Shown here: positions 35,717 through 44,845 of the stretch, piece after piece | How positions within the stretch are numbered: the stretch's first letter is position 1 | How the letters are laid out: the number at the start of each line of letters is the position of its first letter | Assembly: GCF_000374125.1 (NCBI RefSeq) | Contig: NZ_KB893625.1 | Coordinates: 248,001 to 312,000 of the forward strand | Source of the DNA: Niabella aurantiaca DSM 17617 | Lineage (GTDB): Bacteria; Bacteroidota; Bacteroidia; Chitinophagales; Chitinophagaceae | Direction: 5' to 3' | DNA length: 64,000 bases | The notes under the pieces: generated by a model | The model's input: only the letters and a program-made list of their open reading frames with translations | Told to the model about the DNA's origin: nothing | Database searches by the model: none | Position numbers and translations under genes: made by a program

Positions 35717-36925
35717 ATGTATAAAAGAAGCCTTCAGGTGCCGGTTGCGTTATGCCGGAAAATATTGTTATGGATCATTTGGTTTTTAAATGGCCAGGGC
35801 GCGGTGTACGCTCAAAACGACGCCTCTCCGGGCTATACGCTTGCCTGCTATTATTTCCCCAATTATCATATAGATAAAAGAAACGAAGCATACCATGGAA
35901 AGAACTGGACGGAGTGGGAGCTGCTGAAAGCGGCCCGCCCGCGCTTTGCCGGGCACGATCAGCCCAAGAAGCCGCTTTGGGGCTATGAGGATGAAGCCGA
36001 TCCGGAAGTAATGAAAAAAAAGATCGATGTGGCTGCATCCTTCGGGATCGATGTGTTTATTTACGACTGGTATTACTATGATGACGGCCTTTTTTTACAA
36101 CAGGGATTGGAAGAAGGTTTCATGAAAGCGGCGAACAACCGCAGGGTGAAATTTGCTCTGATGTGGGCTAACCACGACTGGACGGATCTTTTTCCAAAGC
36201 GGATCGCAGCTCCGTACAAAGTGATGTACAAAGGGAATATTACGCCGGCTACCTGGGAGGTGATGACCGATTATATCATTGATCATTATTTTAAACATCC
36301 ATCCTACTGGCAGATCAATGGCGCTCCGTACTTTTCCGTGTATGAGCTGGATAAGCTGATCCAGTGCTTTGGCAGTTTGCAGGCCACGGAAAAAGCGCTG
36401 CGGGCTTTCCGGAAAAAGACGATCCGGGCAGGCTTTAAAGACCTGCACCTGAACATTGTAAAACCGGTTTCACCGGAGGCCATCGAAGGGCTGGGTTTTA
36501 ACTCGTTTACCTCCTATGCATGGATCCACCACATAGCTCTCAACGGCTTTCCGGAGGTAGCTTATGAGCAGGCCCGGAAAGATTATTTTAGCTATGCGGA
36601 TAAAGCGGTGGCAACATTTCCCGTGCCTTATTTTCCAAATGTCTCTATGGGGTGGGATGCTTCTCCGCGCTGCGATCCGGACAGCACCTTTAAGAACCGG
36701 GGCTATCCCTGTACGCCGGTAATAACGGGCAATACGCCCCAGGCATACAGGAAGGCGCTGGAGCAGGCGAAGGTATTCGTAAATGCGCACCCGCGAACCA
36801 AACGGATCATTACCCTGAATTCCTGGAACGAATGGACTGAGGGAAGCTACCTGGAACCGGATGTAACGCATAAAATGAAATATCTTGAAGCCGTTAAAAA
36901 TGTTTTTGGAGGAAAAGATGAATAG
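35717..36925 (+). CDS. GH99-like/WbsX-type protein, second copy
   Basis: A 402-residue paralogue of the preceding gene. Shared phrases include ACYYFPNYHID, GKNWTEWELLKAARPRF, IDVFIYDWYYYDDG, LMWANHDW, and LNSWNEWTEGSYLEP. The signal peptide is Sec type (LCRKILLWIIWFLNGQGAV, cleavage near AQN). The ATG at 35717 is used. A GTG 21 bases upstream would add a few residues. Its last 8 bases overlap the GH115 gene start. The pair differ in the active-site surroundings (CMWTNHPW versus LMWANHDW), so they may have different specificity. Confidence 0.82.
   Translation: MYKRSLQVPVALCRKILLWIIWFLNGQGAVYAQNDASPGYTLACYYFPNYHIDKRNEAYHGKNWTEWELLKAARPRFAGHDQPKKPLWGYEDEADPEVMKKKIDVAASFGIDVFIYDWYYYDDGLFLQQGLEEGFMKAANNRRVKFALMWANHDWTDLFPKRIAAPYKVMYKGNITPATWEVMTDYIIDHYFKHPSYWQINGAPYFSVYELDKLIQCFGSLQATEKALRAFRKKTIRAGFKDLHLNIVKPVSPEAIEGLGFNSFTSYAWIHHIALNGFPEVAYEQARKDYFSYADKAVATFPVPYFPNVSMGWDASPRCDPDSTFKNRGYPCTPVITGNTPQAYRKALEQAKVFVNAHPRTKRIITLNSWNEWTEGSYLEPDVTHKMKYLEAVKNVFGGKDE
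36908..36912 (+). promoter_or_regulatory. Shine-Dalgarno sequence for the GH115 gene
   Basis: GGAGG lies 5 bases before the ATG at 36918, inside the end of the GH99-like gene. Shine-Dalgarno sequences are uncommon in this phylum, so it helps choose ATG 36918 and suggests coupled translation. Confidence 0.5.
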
Positions 36926-39872
36926 CAGAATGAGCAGCAGGAAGGCGATCCTAACGGGGTTGGCGGTGCTGTTTTTTCTATTGCCGGGGAAGTTGCTGCA
37001 TGCCCAGGTAACCCTGACGGACCGGAGCTCCGGCGATAATGTTTTTCAGCTGGGAGGAGCAGGTGCGGTTCAGCTCTGTTATGATGCCGGGGATGCGGTA
37101 ACGGTTGCCAAAACGGCCGGGTTGTTTGCGGAAGATGTTTATAAAGTAACAGGGCAGCGGATCCGCCTGGGAACTGCATTTAACGGTCGGGTTAAAAACG
37201 GGATCATCGTGGGCACGGTCAGCGGAAACGCGCTGATCCGGGAGCTCGTGCGGCAGGGAAAGATCGATGTTGCTAAAATGGAACATGGATGGGAACAATA
37301 TGCTGTGGCAGTGGTGAAACGGCCGGTAAGAGGTGTGGAAAAAGCGTTGGTGATTGCCGGCAGCGACCGGCGCGGCGCAGCTTACGGGCTGCTGTCCGTT
37401 TCGGAAGCGATCGGGATTTCGCCCTGGTACTGGTGGGCGGATGTGCCGGTGAAAGAACGGCGGCAATTATTTATAACGGTAAGACCCTTTGTTTCAAAGC
37501 CGCCGTCGGTCAAATACCGGGGCATTTTTATCAACGATGAGGACTGGGGATTGCTGCCCTGGGCCAAACATACCTTTGATCCTGAATTGAAAGACATCGG
37601 CCCCAAAACCTATGCACGGGTTTTTGAGCTTTTACTGAGACTAAAAGCCAATTATCTCTGCCCGGCTATGCACGAAGCCAGTGGCGCCTTTAATAAATAT
37701 CCGGAAAATAAGCGGGTAGCAGATTCTTTTGGAATTGTAATGGGATCGGTGCACCCGGAGCCGCTGCTGTTTAACAATGCCAGCGAATGGGATAAAAAAA
37801 CAATGGGCGAATGGAACTATCAAACGAATAAGCAGAACATCCTGAAAGTGCTTGATAAACGCGTCCGGGAAAATTCACCATACGAAAATGTATATACGAT
37901 AGCGCTGCGGGGTATGCACGACAAGGAGATGGAAGGGAATTACAGTATGAAGGAACGGGTGCGCCTGGTTGGGGAAGCGGTAAAGGACCAGCGGGCTATT
38001 TTAAAAAGACATATTGATAAACCGCTGGACGAAATACCACAGGCGTTTACGCCCTATAAAGAAGTGCTGGATATTTACAGGAACGGGTTGGAGCTGCCGG
38101 AAGATGTAACCATTGTATGGCCCGATGACAATTACGGCTATATGAAGCAGCTGAGCAATAAAGAAGAGCAGCAGCGTTCCGGCCGGTCGGGGGTATATTA
38201 CCACGCCTCCTACCTGGGGTCTCCGCATGATTATTTATGGCTGAGCTCCACGCCTCCCAACCTGATGTATGAAGAATTGAGTAAAGCCTATAAGACCGGT
38301 GCCGACAGGTTATGGTTGCTCAACGCCGGTGATATCAAATCCTGCGAAGCTCCCGTAACGCAGTTCCTGGCGATGGCTTATCGTATCGATGACTTTAATT
38401 TTGAGACAGCGCCCCTGTTCCGCGCGCGGTGGCTGAGCGGTATCTATGGCGCCCGTTATTTTGAAACCTTTAAGGCGATCACGACCATTTACGACCGGCT
38501 GGCTTTTTCAAGAAAGCCTGAATTCATGGGCTGGGGTTATGAATGGAATGTAAACAAATATCCGCGGGAACGTCCTGCCGATACGGAATTTTCCTTTGAT
38601 CATTACCGGGAGGCGGAGGACCGGATGGAAACCTGTAAACGCATGGAGGCAATGGCTGCAGAGGTTTGGACCCGGCTTCCGGAAGGACAAAAAGCATCTT
38701 TTTTTCAACTATTATACTACCCGGTAAAAGGCGCGGGACTGATGAACCGGATGTGGCTGACTGCCCAGCTGCAACGGCAGTATGTTGCGGAAGAACGGGC
38801 GGCCTCCAGTGATCTGAGGAGGGAAACCGGTAGATTATACGATAGCCTGCGGCTGCTTACAGGAACATACAATACCTTGCTGAACGGGAAATGGAACCGC
38901 ATTATGTCATTGAGGCAGGGTATTACGGCTTCTTATTTTGAAAAGCCGCGCCTGGATTCGATCCTGCTGCCGGCAAAGGGCGTATTGAAGATCAAGCCCG
39001 AGGGGGCTATAGCTTCCGGCAGCGATCTGCCTACCTTTAGCCGCTTTTTTAAGAAGACACATTTTATAGAGCTGTACAATACGGGCAGGAAGCCCCTGCA
39101 ATGGTCGGCGAAAACAGGAGCGCCCTGGATCCGGCTGAGCACAACGCGCGGGAGCGTGCACCGGCAGGAGCGGGTGCAGGTATCTGTAGACTGGGACCGG
39201 GTGCCGGCAGGAACCGGTGTTCAGGGCTTTGTGGAGATCCGGTCGGGAAATGAACACCGTACGGTTGCCGTATCGGTATGGAACCCGCAGCAATGGGCAG
39301 CAGATAGCCTGAAGGGGCTGTTCCTGGAGTACAATGGCATCGTGTCCATACCGGCAGCGCAATACCACCGAAAAGTGGAAAATGGCGCCATCCGCATGCA
39401 GCAGGTAGATGACCTCGGCTATGAAGGCCGGTCTGTAATGATGGGCGATCCCGTAGCACCGATGCAGGATCCTAAAAGAAGCGATGCGCCCAACCTGCAA
39501 TACGATTTTTACACTTTTGGTCGCGGCAGGGTAAAAGTATATACCTATGTATTGCCGCTGTTCCCCCTCAGCTCCAACCGGGATTTTGGGTTTCATGAGT
39601 CTTCCAATGCACAGACAAAATACGGGATCAGTATCGATGATGGTGCCGTAGCGTATCCGTCTTCCTCTGCTTCTGAATATTCACAGCGGTGGTCCGAAAA
39701 CGTGCAGCGCAATGCCGCCGTAAATGAGTCCATGCTTTACATCGATAAACCGGGTAAACATACGCTTAAGATCATCTGCGGAGATCCGGGGATGGTGGTC
39801 CAGAAAGTCGTGATCGATCTTGGCGGCATGAAATTTTCTTATCTTGGCCCTCCGTCAACAAGGATTCCATAA
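36918..39872 (+). CDS. Glycoside hydrolase family 115 alpha-glucuronidase
   Basis: A 984-residue exported enzyme. Signal peptide ends near KLLHAQ. The N-terminal domain (about 30-180, FAEDVYKVTGQRI, GIIVGTVSG, IAGSDRRGAAYGLLSVSEAIG) and the catalytic barrel (about 185-500, FINDEDWGLLPWAKHTFDP, LLRLKANYLCPAMHEASGAF, YTIALRGMHDKEMEG, IVWPDDNYGYM) are characteristic of GH115. A C-terminal beta-sandwich follows after about residue 680. GH115 enzymes remove (4-O-methyl-)glucuronic acid from side chains of xylan and related polymers. The gene overlaps the previous one by 8 bases and precedes a sulfatase. The ATG at 36918 is supported by the Shine-Dalgarno sequence. Confidence 0.9.
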   Translation: MNSRMSSRKAILTGLAVLFFLLPGKLLHAQVTLTDRSSGDNVFQLGGAGAVQLCYDAGDAVTVAKTAGLFAEDVYKVTGQRIRLGTAFNGRVKNGIIVGTVSGNALIRELVRQGKIDVAKMEHGWEQYAVAVVKRPVRGVEKALVIAGSDRRGAAYGLLSVSEAIGISPWYWWADVPVKERRQLFITVRPFVSKPPSVKYRGIFINDEDWGLLPWAKHTFDPELKDIGPKTYARVFELLLRLKANYLCPAMHEASGAFNKYPENKRVADSFGIVMGSVHPEPLLFNNASEWDKKTMGEWNYQTNKQNILKVLDKRVRENSPYENVYTIALRGMHDKEMEGNYSMKERVRLVGEAVKDQRAILKRHIDKPLDEIPQAFTPYKEVLDIYRNGLELPEDVTIVWPDDNYGYMKQLSNKEEQQRSGRSGVYYHASYLGSPHDYLWLSSTPPNLMYEELSKAYKTGADRLWLLNAGDIKSCEAPVTQFLAMAYRIDDFNFETAPLFRARWLSGIYGARYFETFKAITTIYDRLAFSRKPEFMGWGYEWNVNKYPRERPADTEFSFDHYREAEDRMETCKRMEAMAAEVWTRLPEGQKASFFQLLYYPVKGAGLMNRMWLTAQLQRQYVAEERAASSDLRRETGRLYDSLRLLTGTYNTLLNGKWNRIMSLRQGITASYFEKPRLDSILLPAKGVLKIKPEGAIASGSDLPTFSRFFKKTHFIELYNTGRKPLQWSAKTGAPWIRLSTTRGSVHRQERVQVSVDWDRVPAGTGVQGFVEIRSGNEHRTVAVSVWNPQQWAADSLKGLFLEYNGIVSIPAAQYHRKVENGAIRMQQVDDLGYEGRSVMMGDPVAPMQDPKRSDAPNLQYDFYTFGRGRVKVYTYVLPLFPLSSNRDFGFHESSNAQTKYGISIDDGAVAYPSSSASEYSQRWSENVQRNAAVNESMLYIDKPGKHTLKIICGDPGMVVQKVVIDLGGMKFSYLGPPSTRIP

Positions 39873-39884
39873 TAAACAAACCAG

Positions 39885-41396
39885 ATGAAGAAAAGATATC
39901 CTACAAACAGGGCGAAAAAAGGGCTCATCCTTTTCCTGTTTTTTTTAGGGCTGCAGACCGGCCCGGTACACGGGCAGCAGGGGGAAGCCCGCCGGCCCAA
40001 CATCCTGCTGATCGCCATCGATGACCTGCGGCCGGAGCTGGGCGCGTATGGGAAAAGCTATATGAAAACGCCGCATATTGATCAGCTGGCCCGTGCGGGG
40101 CGGGTGTTCCTGAACCACTATGTAAATGTACCTACCTGCGGGGCTTCCCGTTATTCAATGCTCACCGGCCGCCTGCCGCAAAGACCGGCGGCCCTGCGAA
40201 ATGATGCATTTGAAAAATTTACAGCGGGAAGGCCGGATGGGGAACAACCGGAGTCTTTCGTGGAATTGTTCCGGAGGAACGGGTACCTTACGGTGGGCAT
40301 TGGCAAGATCAGCCATTCCCCGGATGGGAAAGTATATGGCTATAACCAGCCGGTATCCGACAATCCGGAACTTCCCAATAGCTGGGATGCTTTTTATTTT
40401 AACGCCGGCAAATGGCAAACGGGGTGGAATGCCTTTTTTGGCTATGCAGGAGGAGCCAACCGGCAGAGTATGAAAAACCAGGTGCGTCCATACGAGGAAA
40501 AGGAGGTGGCGGATACGGCCTATCCCGACGGCCTTACCGCCCGGCTGGCGGTGGAGCAGCTAACCAGGCTAAGCGGGCAGGCAAAACCTTTTTTGCTTGC
40601 TGTTGGTTTCTTTAAACCACATCTGCCGTTTACAGCGCCCAAAAAATACTGGGATCTGTATGAGGAAAGCAGGATCCCTCTTTCACCGTCTCCGGATATT
40701 CCGGGGTCTGTCAATGCAAAGAGCCTTCATAACAGCAATGAGTTCAACCAGTATAAAAAGGGGGAGGAGAAACCATCGCTGAAAGACCCTGTATCCGACG
40801 CTTATGCGCGCAAATTGCGGCATGCCTATTTTGCCGCTGTAAGTTATGTAGATGCACAGGTAGGAATGGTACTGGATGCGCTAAAGCAGGCAGGCCTCGA
40901 TAAGAATACGATCGTGGTGCTGTGGGGCGACCATGGCTGGCATCTGGGCGACGAACGGGTTTGGGGTAAGCACACCCTGTCTGAATATGCCCTGCGCAGT
41001 CCGCTCATTATCCGGGTTCCGGGAATGCCTGCAGCGGGCAAACCTTCACAGCGGATCGCACAGTCGGTAGATATTTATCCTACCCTGCTGGAGCTGGCGC
41101 GGCTGGCACCGGAAGACACGCTGGACGGCCGGTCGCTTTACCCGGATCTTGTTCAGCAGCCGGGCAAAACCGGCGGATCGGTAGCCTATAGCTATTTTAA
41201 CCGGGGGATCAGCGTCCGCACGGACCGCTATCGCCTCACAAAGTATTACCGGAAAGAAACACCGCTGATCGAACTGTACGACTACCGTAAAGATCCTTAC
41301 GAAACAAAGAACGTTGCGGCGCAAAACCCCGCTGTTGTGGAGGCCTTGCTGCCGCTGGTGGAAAACAAAAAAACCTCCATTCAGCAATACTGGTAG
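39885..41396 (+). CDS. Sulfatase, iduronate-2-sulfatase-like
   Basis: A 503-residue arylsulfatase-type hydrolase with an N-terminal signal (LILFLFFLGLQTG). Metal-binding start NILLIAIDDLRPELGAYG is followed by the active-site motif CGASRYSMLTGRLPQ, in which Cys85 would be converted to formylglycine. Later motifs are VGIGKISHSPD, FFKPHLPF and WGDHGWHLGDERVWGKHT. The C-terminus (LYDYRKDPYETKNVA) is typical of iduronate-2-sulfatase-like members. It removes sulfate esters from sugars. It closes the PUL operon 12 bases after GH115, which implies a sulfated substrate or a sulfated side chain. The maturase needed for formylglycine formation is not in the window. Confidence 0.9.
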   Translation: MKKRYPTNRAKKGLILFLFFLGLQTGPVHGQQGEARRPNILLIAIDDLRPELGAYGKSYMKTPHIDQLARAGRVFLNHYVNVPTCGASRYSMLTGRLPQRPAALRNDAFEKFTAGRPDGEQPESFVELFRRNGYLTVGIGKISHSPDGKVYGYNQPVSDNPELPNSWDAFYFNAGKWQTGWNAFFGYAGGANRQSMKNQVRPYEEKEVADTAYPDGLTARLAVEQLTRLSGQAKPFLLAVGFFKPHLPFTAPKKYWDLYEESRIPLSPSPDIPGSVNAKSLHNSNEFNQYKKGEEKPSLKDPVSDAYARKLRHAYFAAVSYVDAQVGMVLDALKQAGLDKNTIVVLWGDHGWHLGDERVWGKHTLSEYALRSPLIIRVPGMPAAGKPSQRIAQSVDIYPTLLELARLAPEDTLDGRSLYPDLVQQPGKTGGSVAYSYFNRGISVRTDRYRLTKYYRKETPLIELYDYRKDPYETKNVAAQNPAVVEALLPLVENKKTSIQQYW

Positions 41397-41753
41397 GGTG
41401 GAAAAGGATGGTATCCGTTTTATTAAAAATATGTATCGTATTTTAAATGGGTTGAGGAGATACCATAGCCCTCAGCTTAAGCGAAAAGTAAAATTGAGGA
41501 GCGGCATTTATAGACCGGTCTTTATGCGGGAAATGCATCCTGGCGGGATGTGGCGATGGCTGCCGGCCGGGAGGCATGGAGTTTGTTATTTAAAGAACCG
41601 CGTCAAAGGAGAACGGGCGCCTGCTGATGGCCGTACGGACAGGTCGGGCCCGGTTTTATGCCTGATGTGAGATCCGCTCCCGAACGGGGCACTAAAAAGC
41701 TAAAAGCTAAAAGCTGAAGGCTGATCGCTCAAATCTCAATAACACACCTCCTG
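41397..41753. other. Intergenic region after the PUL
   Basis: The sulfatase and the antiporter genes converge here. No gene is recognised. A frame continuing to 41670 is the tail of a shadow frame. The sequence ends with a short direct repeat (41693-41721) and CCCGAACGGGGCACT at about 41679, partly shared with the terminator at 21986. Confidence 0.45.
41693..41721. repeat. Short tandem repeat of TAAAAGC
   Basis: Units TAAAAAGC, TAAAAGC, TAAAAGC and the variant TGAAGGC follow each other in intergenic DNA. Confidence 0.6.
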
Positions 41754-42842
41754 TTAAGGAAAAATGGTCAGGAATAAATAAGCTGCAAAAATAACCAGCA
41801 ATACCACTCCGTACAGGATATTGGTTTTGCCCGTTACCAGCGACAGCATTACGGTAAAAATAGAAAGGATCAGCAACACTACGGATGTGGTATCAATGCC
41901 CAATAAAACAGGCGTATGGCTGAACAGGGTATAAATGGCTACCGCTGGGATGGTAAGCCCGATGCTGGCCAGCGCCGACCCCAGCGCCAGGTTCATACTG
42001 GTCTGCAGCCGGTTCCTGCGCGCCGCCTGAATGGCAGCAATGCATTCCGGCAACAGCACTACCATGGCGATGATGATCCCCACCAACGAATTGGGCGCGC
42101 CAATGGAAGCGACCCCTGCTTCTATTGAAGGTGAAAGCATTTTTGCCAGCAATACCACAGCGCCCAGACAGGCGATCAGGAGTACCAGGCTTGTAATGGT
42201 GGTCTTGTTGGAAGGAGGTGCAGCATGTATGTTTTCATTCTCCTTGCCTTCCGCATCAGCGGGCAGAAAGTAGTCGCGGTGGCGGATGGACTGGATCATG
42301 ATAAAGCTGGCATAGATGATCAGGCTGACCACCGCGGCAAAGATCAGTTGCGGCTGTGTGTATTGGGGGCCGGGCTGACTTACCGTATAATTGGGCAATA
42401 CAAGTGTTAAAACGAGGATGGCGGTAAGCGCTACCAGCGCCGATGTAGTCGAATGTTTGGTCACGAATTGCTCCCGGTATTTGGCGCTGCCGATCAGGAT
42501 GCAGATACCGATAATAAAGGTAAGGATGATCATGATGGCGGCAAATACGGTGTCCCGCGCCAGCGCAGCGGTGTTTGTGCCCCCGGACGACATCAGGGAA
42601 ACCAAAAGAGAGACCTCGATCACGGTTACCGCCAGCGCCAGGATAATGGTTCCGAAAGGCTCTCCTACACGGTGGGCCACTACTTCGGCATGATGCACGG
42701 CCGCCAGAACGCCCGCGATCAGCACCATACAAAGGATTATGAGGGGAAGCGTGCCCGTCATTGATCCCATGGTAAAATAGGCGATCCAGGCCAGGATGGG
42801 GGTCAGTAATGTCCAGATGGGTAACGACAGGTTCAATTTCAT
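41754..42842 (-). CDS. Ca2+/H+ antiporter, ChaA-like
   Basis: A 362-residue CaCA-family membrane exchanger with about ten or eleven hydrophobic helices. The two conserved alpha repeats are visible as GEPFGTIILALAVTVIEVS near residue 60 and VGIIIAMVVLLPECIAAIQ near residue 255, each with a Glu that binds the cation. A hydrophilic loop with KENENIHAAPPSNK divides the halves. The length matches ChaA/YrbG-like exporters that remove Ca2+ (or Na+/K+) in exchange for protons. It follows kdsA after 10 bases on the same strand, so it is probably co-transcribed. Confidence 0.88.
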   Translation of the reverse strand: MKLNLSLPIWTLLTPILAWIAYFTMGSMTGTLPLIILCMVLIAGVLAAVHHAEVVAHRVGEPFGTIILALAVTVIEVSLLVSLMSSGGTNTAALARDTVFAAIMIILTFIIGICILIGSAKYREQFVTKHSTTSALVALTAILVLTLVLPNYTVSQPGPQYTQPQLIFAAVVSLIIYASFIMIQSIRHRDYFLPADAEGKENENIHAAPPSNKTTITSLVLLIACLGAVVLLAKMLSPSIEAGVASIGAPNSLVGIIIAMVVLLPECIAAIQAARRNRLQTSMNLALGSALASIGLTIPAVAIYTLFSHTPVLLGIDTTSVVLLILSIFTVMLSLVTGKTNILYGVVLLVIFAAYLFLTIFP

Positions 42843-42852
42843 AGAAGATTGT

Positions 42853-43680
42853 TTAGGCAGAAGTGATGGCTTTCCGGATTTTGATCAGCTGTGCCAGCAG
42901 CGGCTCCAGGTGATCCAGCTGCAGCATATTGGCCCCGTCGCTCTTTGCAACTGCGGGATTGGGATGTGTTTCAATAAACAGGCCGTCGGCCCCGGTTGCA
43001 ATGGCCGCCTTTGCAATAGTGCCGATCAGCCCCGGGTTGCCGCCCGTAACCCCGCCGGCCTGGTTGGGCTGCTGCAGGCTATGGGTGCAGTCCATCACCA
43101 CCGGTACGTTGTGCTCCCGCATCCAGGGAATGTTCCGGAAATCCACTACCAGGTCCTGGTAGCCGAACGTGTTTCCCCGCTCCGTCAGGATCACTTTTTC
43201 ATTTCCGGCATGTTTTACCTTATCTGCTGCAAACTTCATGGAAGGCCCGCTCAGGAACTGCCCCTTCTTGATGTTCACCACTTTTCCTGTTTTGGCGGCA
43301 GCTTCGAGCAGGTCCGTTTGCCGGCTTAAAAAGGCCGGTATCTGCAGCATATCTACGTATTCCGCGGCAATGGCGGCTTCTTCATGCGCATGAATATCGC
43401 TGACAGTAGGTATCTGATACCGGTCCTTTACCTGTTTCAGCAGTTTCAATGCGACTTCGTCGCCGATACCGGTAAAGGAATCTCCGCTGGTCCGGTTTGC
43501 TTTTCTGTAGGAAGATTTAAATACATAAGGAATACCCAGGTTCCTGCAAATACCCGAGACCTTTTCAGCCACTTCCATTACCAGCGGTTCACTTTCGGCC
43601 ACACAGGGCCCCGCCAGTAAAAAAAAGTTGCCGGCTTCGTATTGCTGGCCCGCAAAAAGATCCGTTAAAAATTGTTCCAT
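42853..43680 (-). CDS. kdsA: 3-deoxy-8-phosphooctulonate synthase (KDO8P synthase)
   Basis: A 275-residue enzyme that condenses phosphoenolpyruvate with arabinose 5-phosphate to make KDO 8-phosphate for lipopolysaccharide. Family phrases include FLLAGPCVAESEP, SSYRKANRTS, ILTERGNTFGYQDLVVDFR, VVMDCTHSLQQPN and LFIETHPNPAVAKSDGANM. The start at 43680 (MEQFLTDLF) is used. The longer frame would carry 31 unrelated residues and run through the promoter box at 43686-43693. The antiporter gene follows. Confidence 0.95.
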   Translation of the reverse strand: MEQFLTDLFAGQQYEAGNFFLLAGPCVAESEPLVMEVAEKVSGICRNLGIPYVFKSSYRKANRTSGDSFTGIGDEVALKLLKQVKDRYQIPTVSDIHAHEEAAIAAEYVDMLQIPAFLSRQTDLLEAAAKTGKVVNIKKGQFLSGPSMKFAADKVKHAGNEKVILTERGNTFGYQDLVVDFRNIPWMREHNVPVVMDCTHSLQQPNQAGGVTGGNPGLIGTIAKAAIATGADGLFIETHPNPAVAKSDGANMLQLDHLEPLLAQLIKIRKAITSA

Positions 43681-43685
43681 AACTG

Positions 43686-43718
43686 CAAATATAACCGGTA
43701 ACAGGGCGTTTGACCAAA
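43686..43718 (-). promoter_or_regulatory. kdsA promoter (TTTG...TATATTTG)
   Basis: On the minus strand, TATATTTG (complement of 43686-43693) ends 5 bases before the kdsA ATG, and a TTTG (complement of 43715-43718) lies 21 bases further upstream, near the usual -33 spacing. This gives a nearly leaderless message, as for ftsK. Confidence 0.55.
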
Positions 43719-43830
43719 CGGGTTTTTGGGTGGCAGATGATCGCTTTATGCCGTTGCGCAGGGTTTTTTGCACAAAAAAAATGCTATTTCAAACGATTGC
43801 GCAGTATCAGCATCCTGACGGATCTGCCAG

Positions 43831-43838
43831 TATATTTG
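43831..43838 (+). promoter_or_regulatory. TAnnTTTG promoter box of the SDR gene
   Basis: TATATTTG lies 20 bases before the ATG at 43859. The clear box gives the gene its own promoter, divergent from kdsA. Confidence 0.55.
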
Positions 43839-43858
43839 CATTCTAAAAATATTGCTGC

Positions 43859-44818
43859 ATGACAAAAGAAAAGATCCTGGTGATTGGAGCTTCCGGTCAG
43901 ATCGGGGTAGAACTAACGATGGCCTTAAGGGAAATTTATGGAAATAGCAACGTGGTGGCCTCCGATCTGAGGGAGGAGAACCCCCTGTTAAAAGGTTACG
44001 GTCCCTATGTAAGCCTGGATGTGATGAACAAAGAAATGCTGCATGTACAGGTCATCCGCCAGAACATTACCCAGATCTATCTGCTGGCCGCCATCCTCTC
44101 TGCCACCGGCGAAAAAAATCCGGGTCTGGCCTGGCATTTGAATATGCAGGGTCTTTTAAATGTGCTGGACATTGCACGCGAAGAGCATATCAGCAAAGTG
44201 TACTGGCCTTCATCCATTGCCGTTTTCGGGCCTACATCACCCAAGCAATATTGTCCCCAGCAAACGATCATTGAACCGACCACCGTATATGGGATCAGCA
44301 AATATGCGGGAGAGTTCTGGTGCAATTATTATAATATGAAATACGGGGTGGATGTGCGGAGCATCCGTTACCCCGGTCTGATCTCTTATAAATCGGCCCC
44401 GGGCGGCGGTACGACGGATTATGCTGTCGAGATTTTTCACGACGCGCTCGAAGAGCAAAGATACACGAGCTTTTTGAGTGAAGATACCTACCTGCCCATG
44501 ATGTACATGCCGGACGCCATCCGGGCTACCATTGAGCTGATGGAAGCCCCGGCGGAAAAGATCTCCATACGGACCTCCTACAATGTGGCGGGCATCAGCT
44601 TTTCACCAAAGGAAATTGCGGCGGAGATCCAAAAGCATATGCCGGATTTTGAGATGACCTATGAGCCGGATTACCGCCAGGAGATCGCCAACAGCTGGCC
44701 CCAAAGCATTGATGATACGGTTGCCTTTAACGACTGGGGTTGGAAACATGAGTACGATCTTGCTGCCATGACCGAAGATATGATGAAACACCTGCCGGAG
44801 GTGTTGGCCGGGAAATAA
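43859..44818 (+). CDS. Extended SDR, L-threonine 3-dehydrogenase-like
   Basis: A 319-residue NAD-dependent epimerase/dehydratase family protein. The nucleotide loop is GASGQIG (about residues 10-16), followed by LAAILSATGEKNPGLAW and WPSSIAVFGP. The catalytic Tyr-xxx-Lys is in TVYGISKYAGE (about 143-147). The phrases SIRYPGLISYKSAPGGGTTDY and MMYMPDAI are characteristic of the SDR-type L-threonine 3-dehydrogenase, which oxidises threonine to 2-amino-3-oxobutyrate. The partner 2-amino-3-ketobutyrate CoA ligase is not in the window. Confidence 0.88.
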   Translation: MTKEKILVIGASGQIGVELTMALREIYGNSNVVASDLREENPLLKGYGPYVSLDVMNKEMLHVQVIRQNITQIYLLAAILSATGEKNPGLAWHLNMQGLLNVLDIAREEHISKVYWPSSIAVFGPTSPKQYCPQQTIIEPTTVYGISKYAGEFWCNYYNMKYGVDVRSIRYPGLISYKSAPGGGTTDYAVEIFHDALEEQRYTSFLSEDTYLPMMYMPDAIRATIELMEAPAEKISIRTSYNVAGISFSPKEIAAEIQKHMPDFEMTYEPDYRQEIANSWPQSIDDTVAFNDWGWKHEYDLAAMTEDMMKHLPEVLAGK

Positions 44819-44845
44819 CCCGGGATGAGTTTTGGAATCGGTCGC

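Noticed and set aside
43681-43773. Upstream start of kdsA
   Set aside because: The extra 31 residues are not KdsA-like and run over the promoter box.
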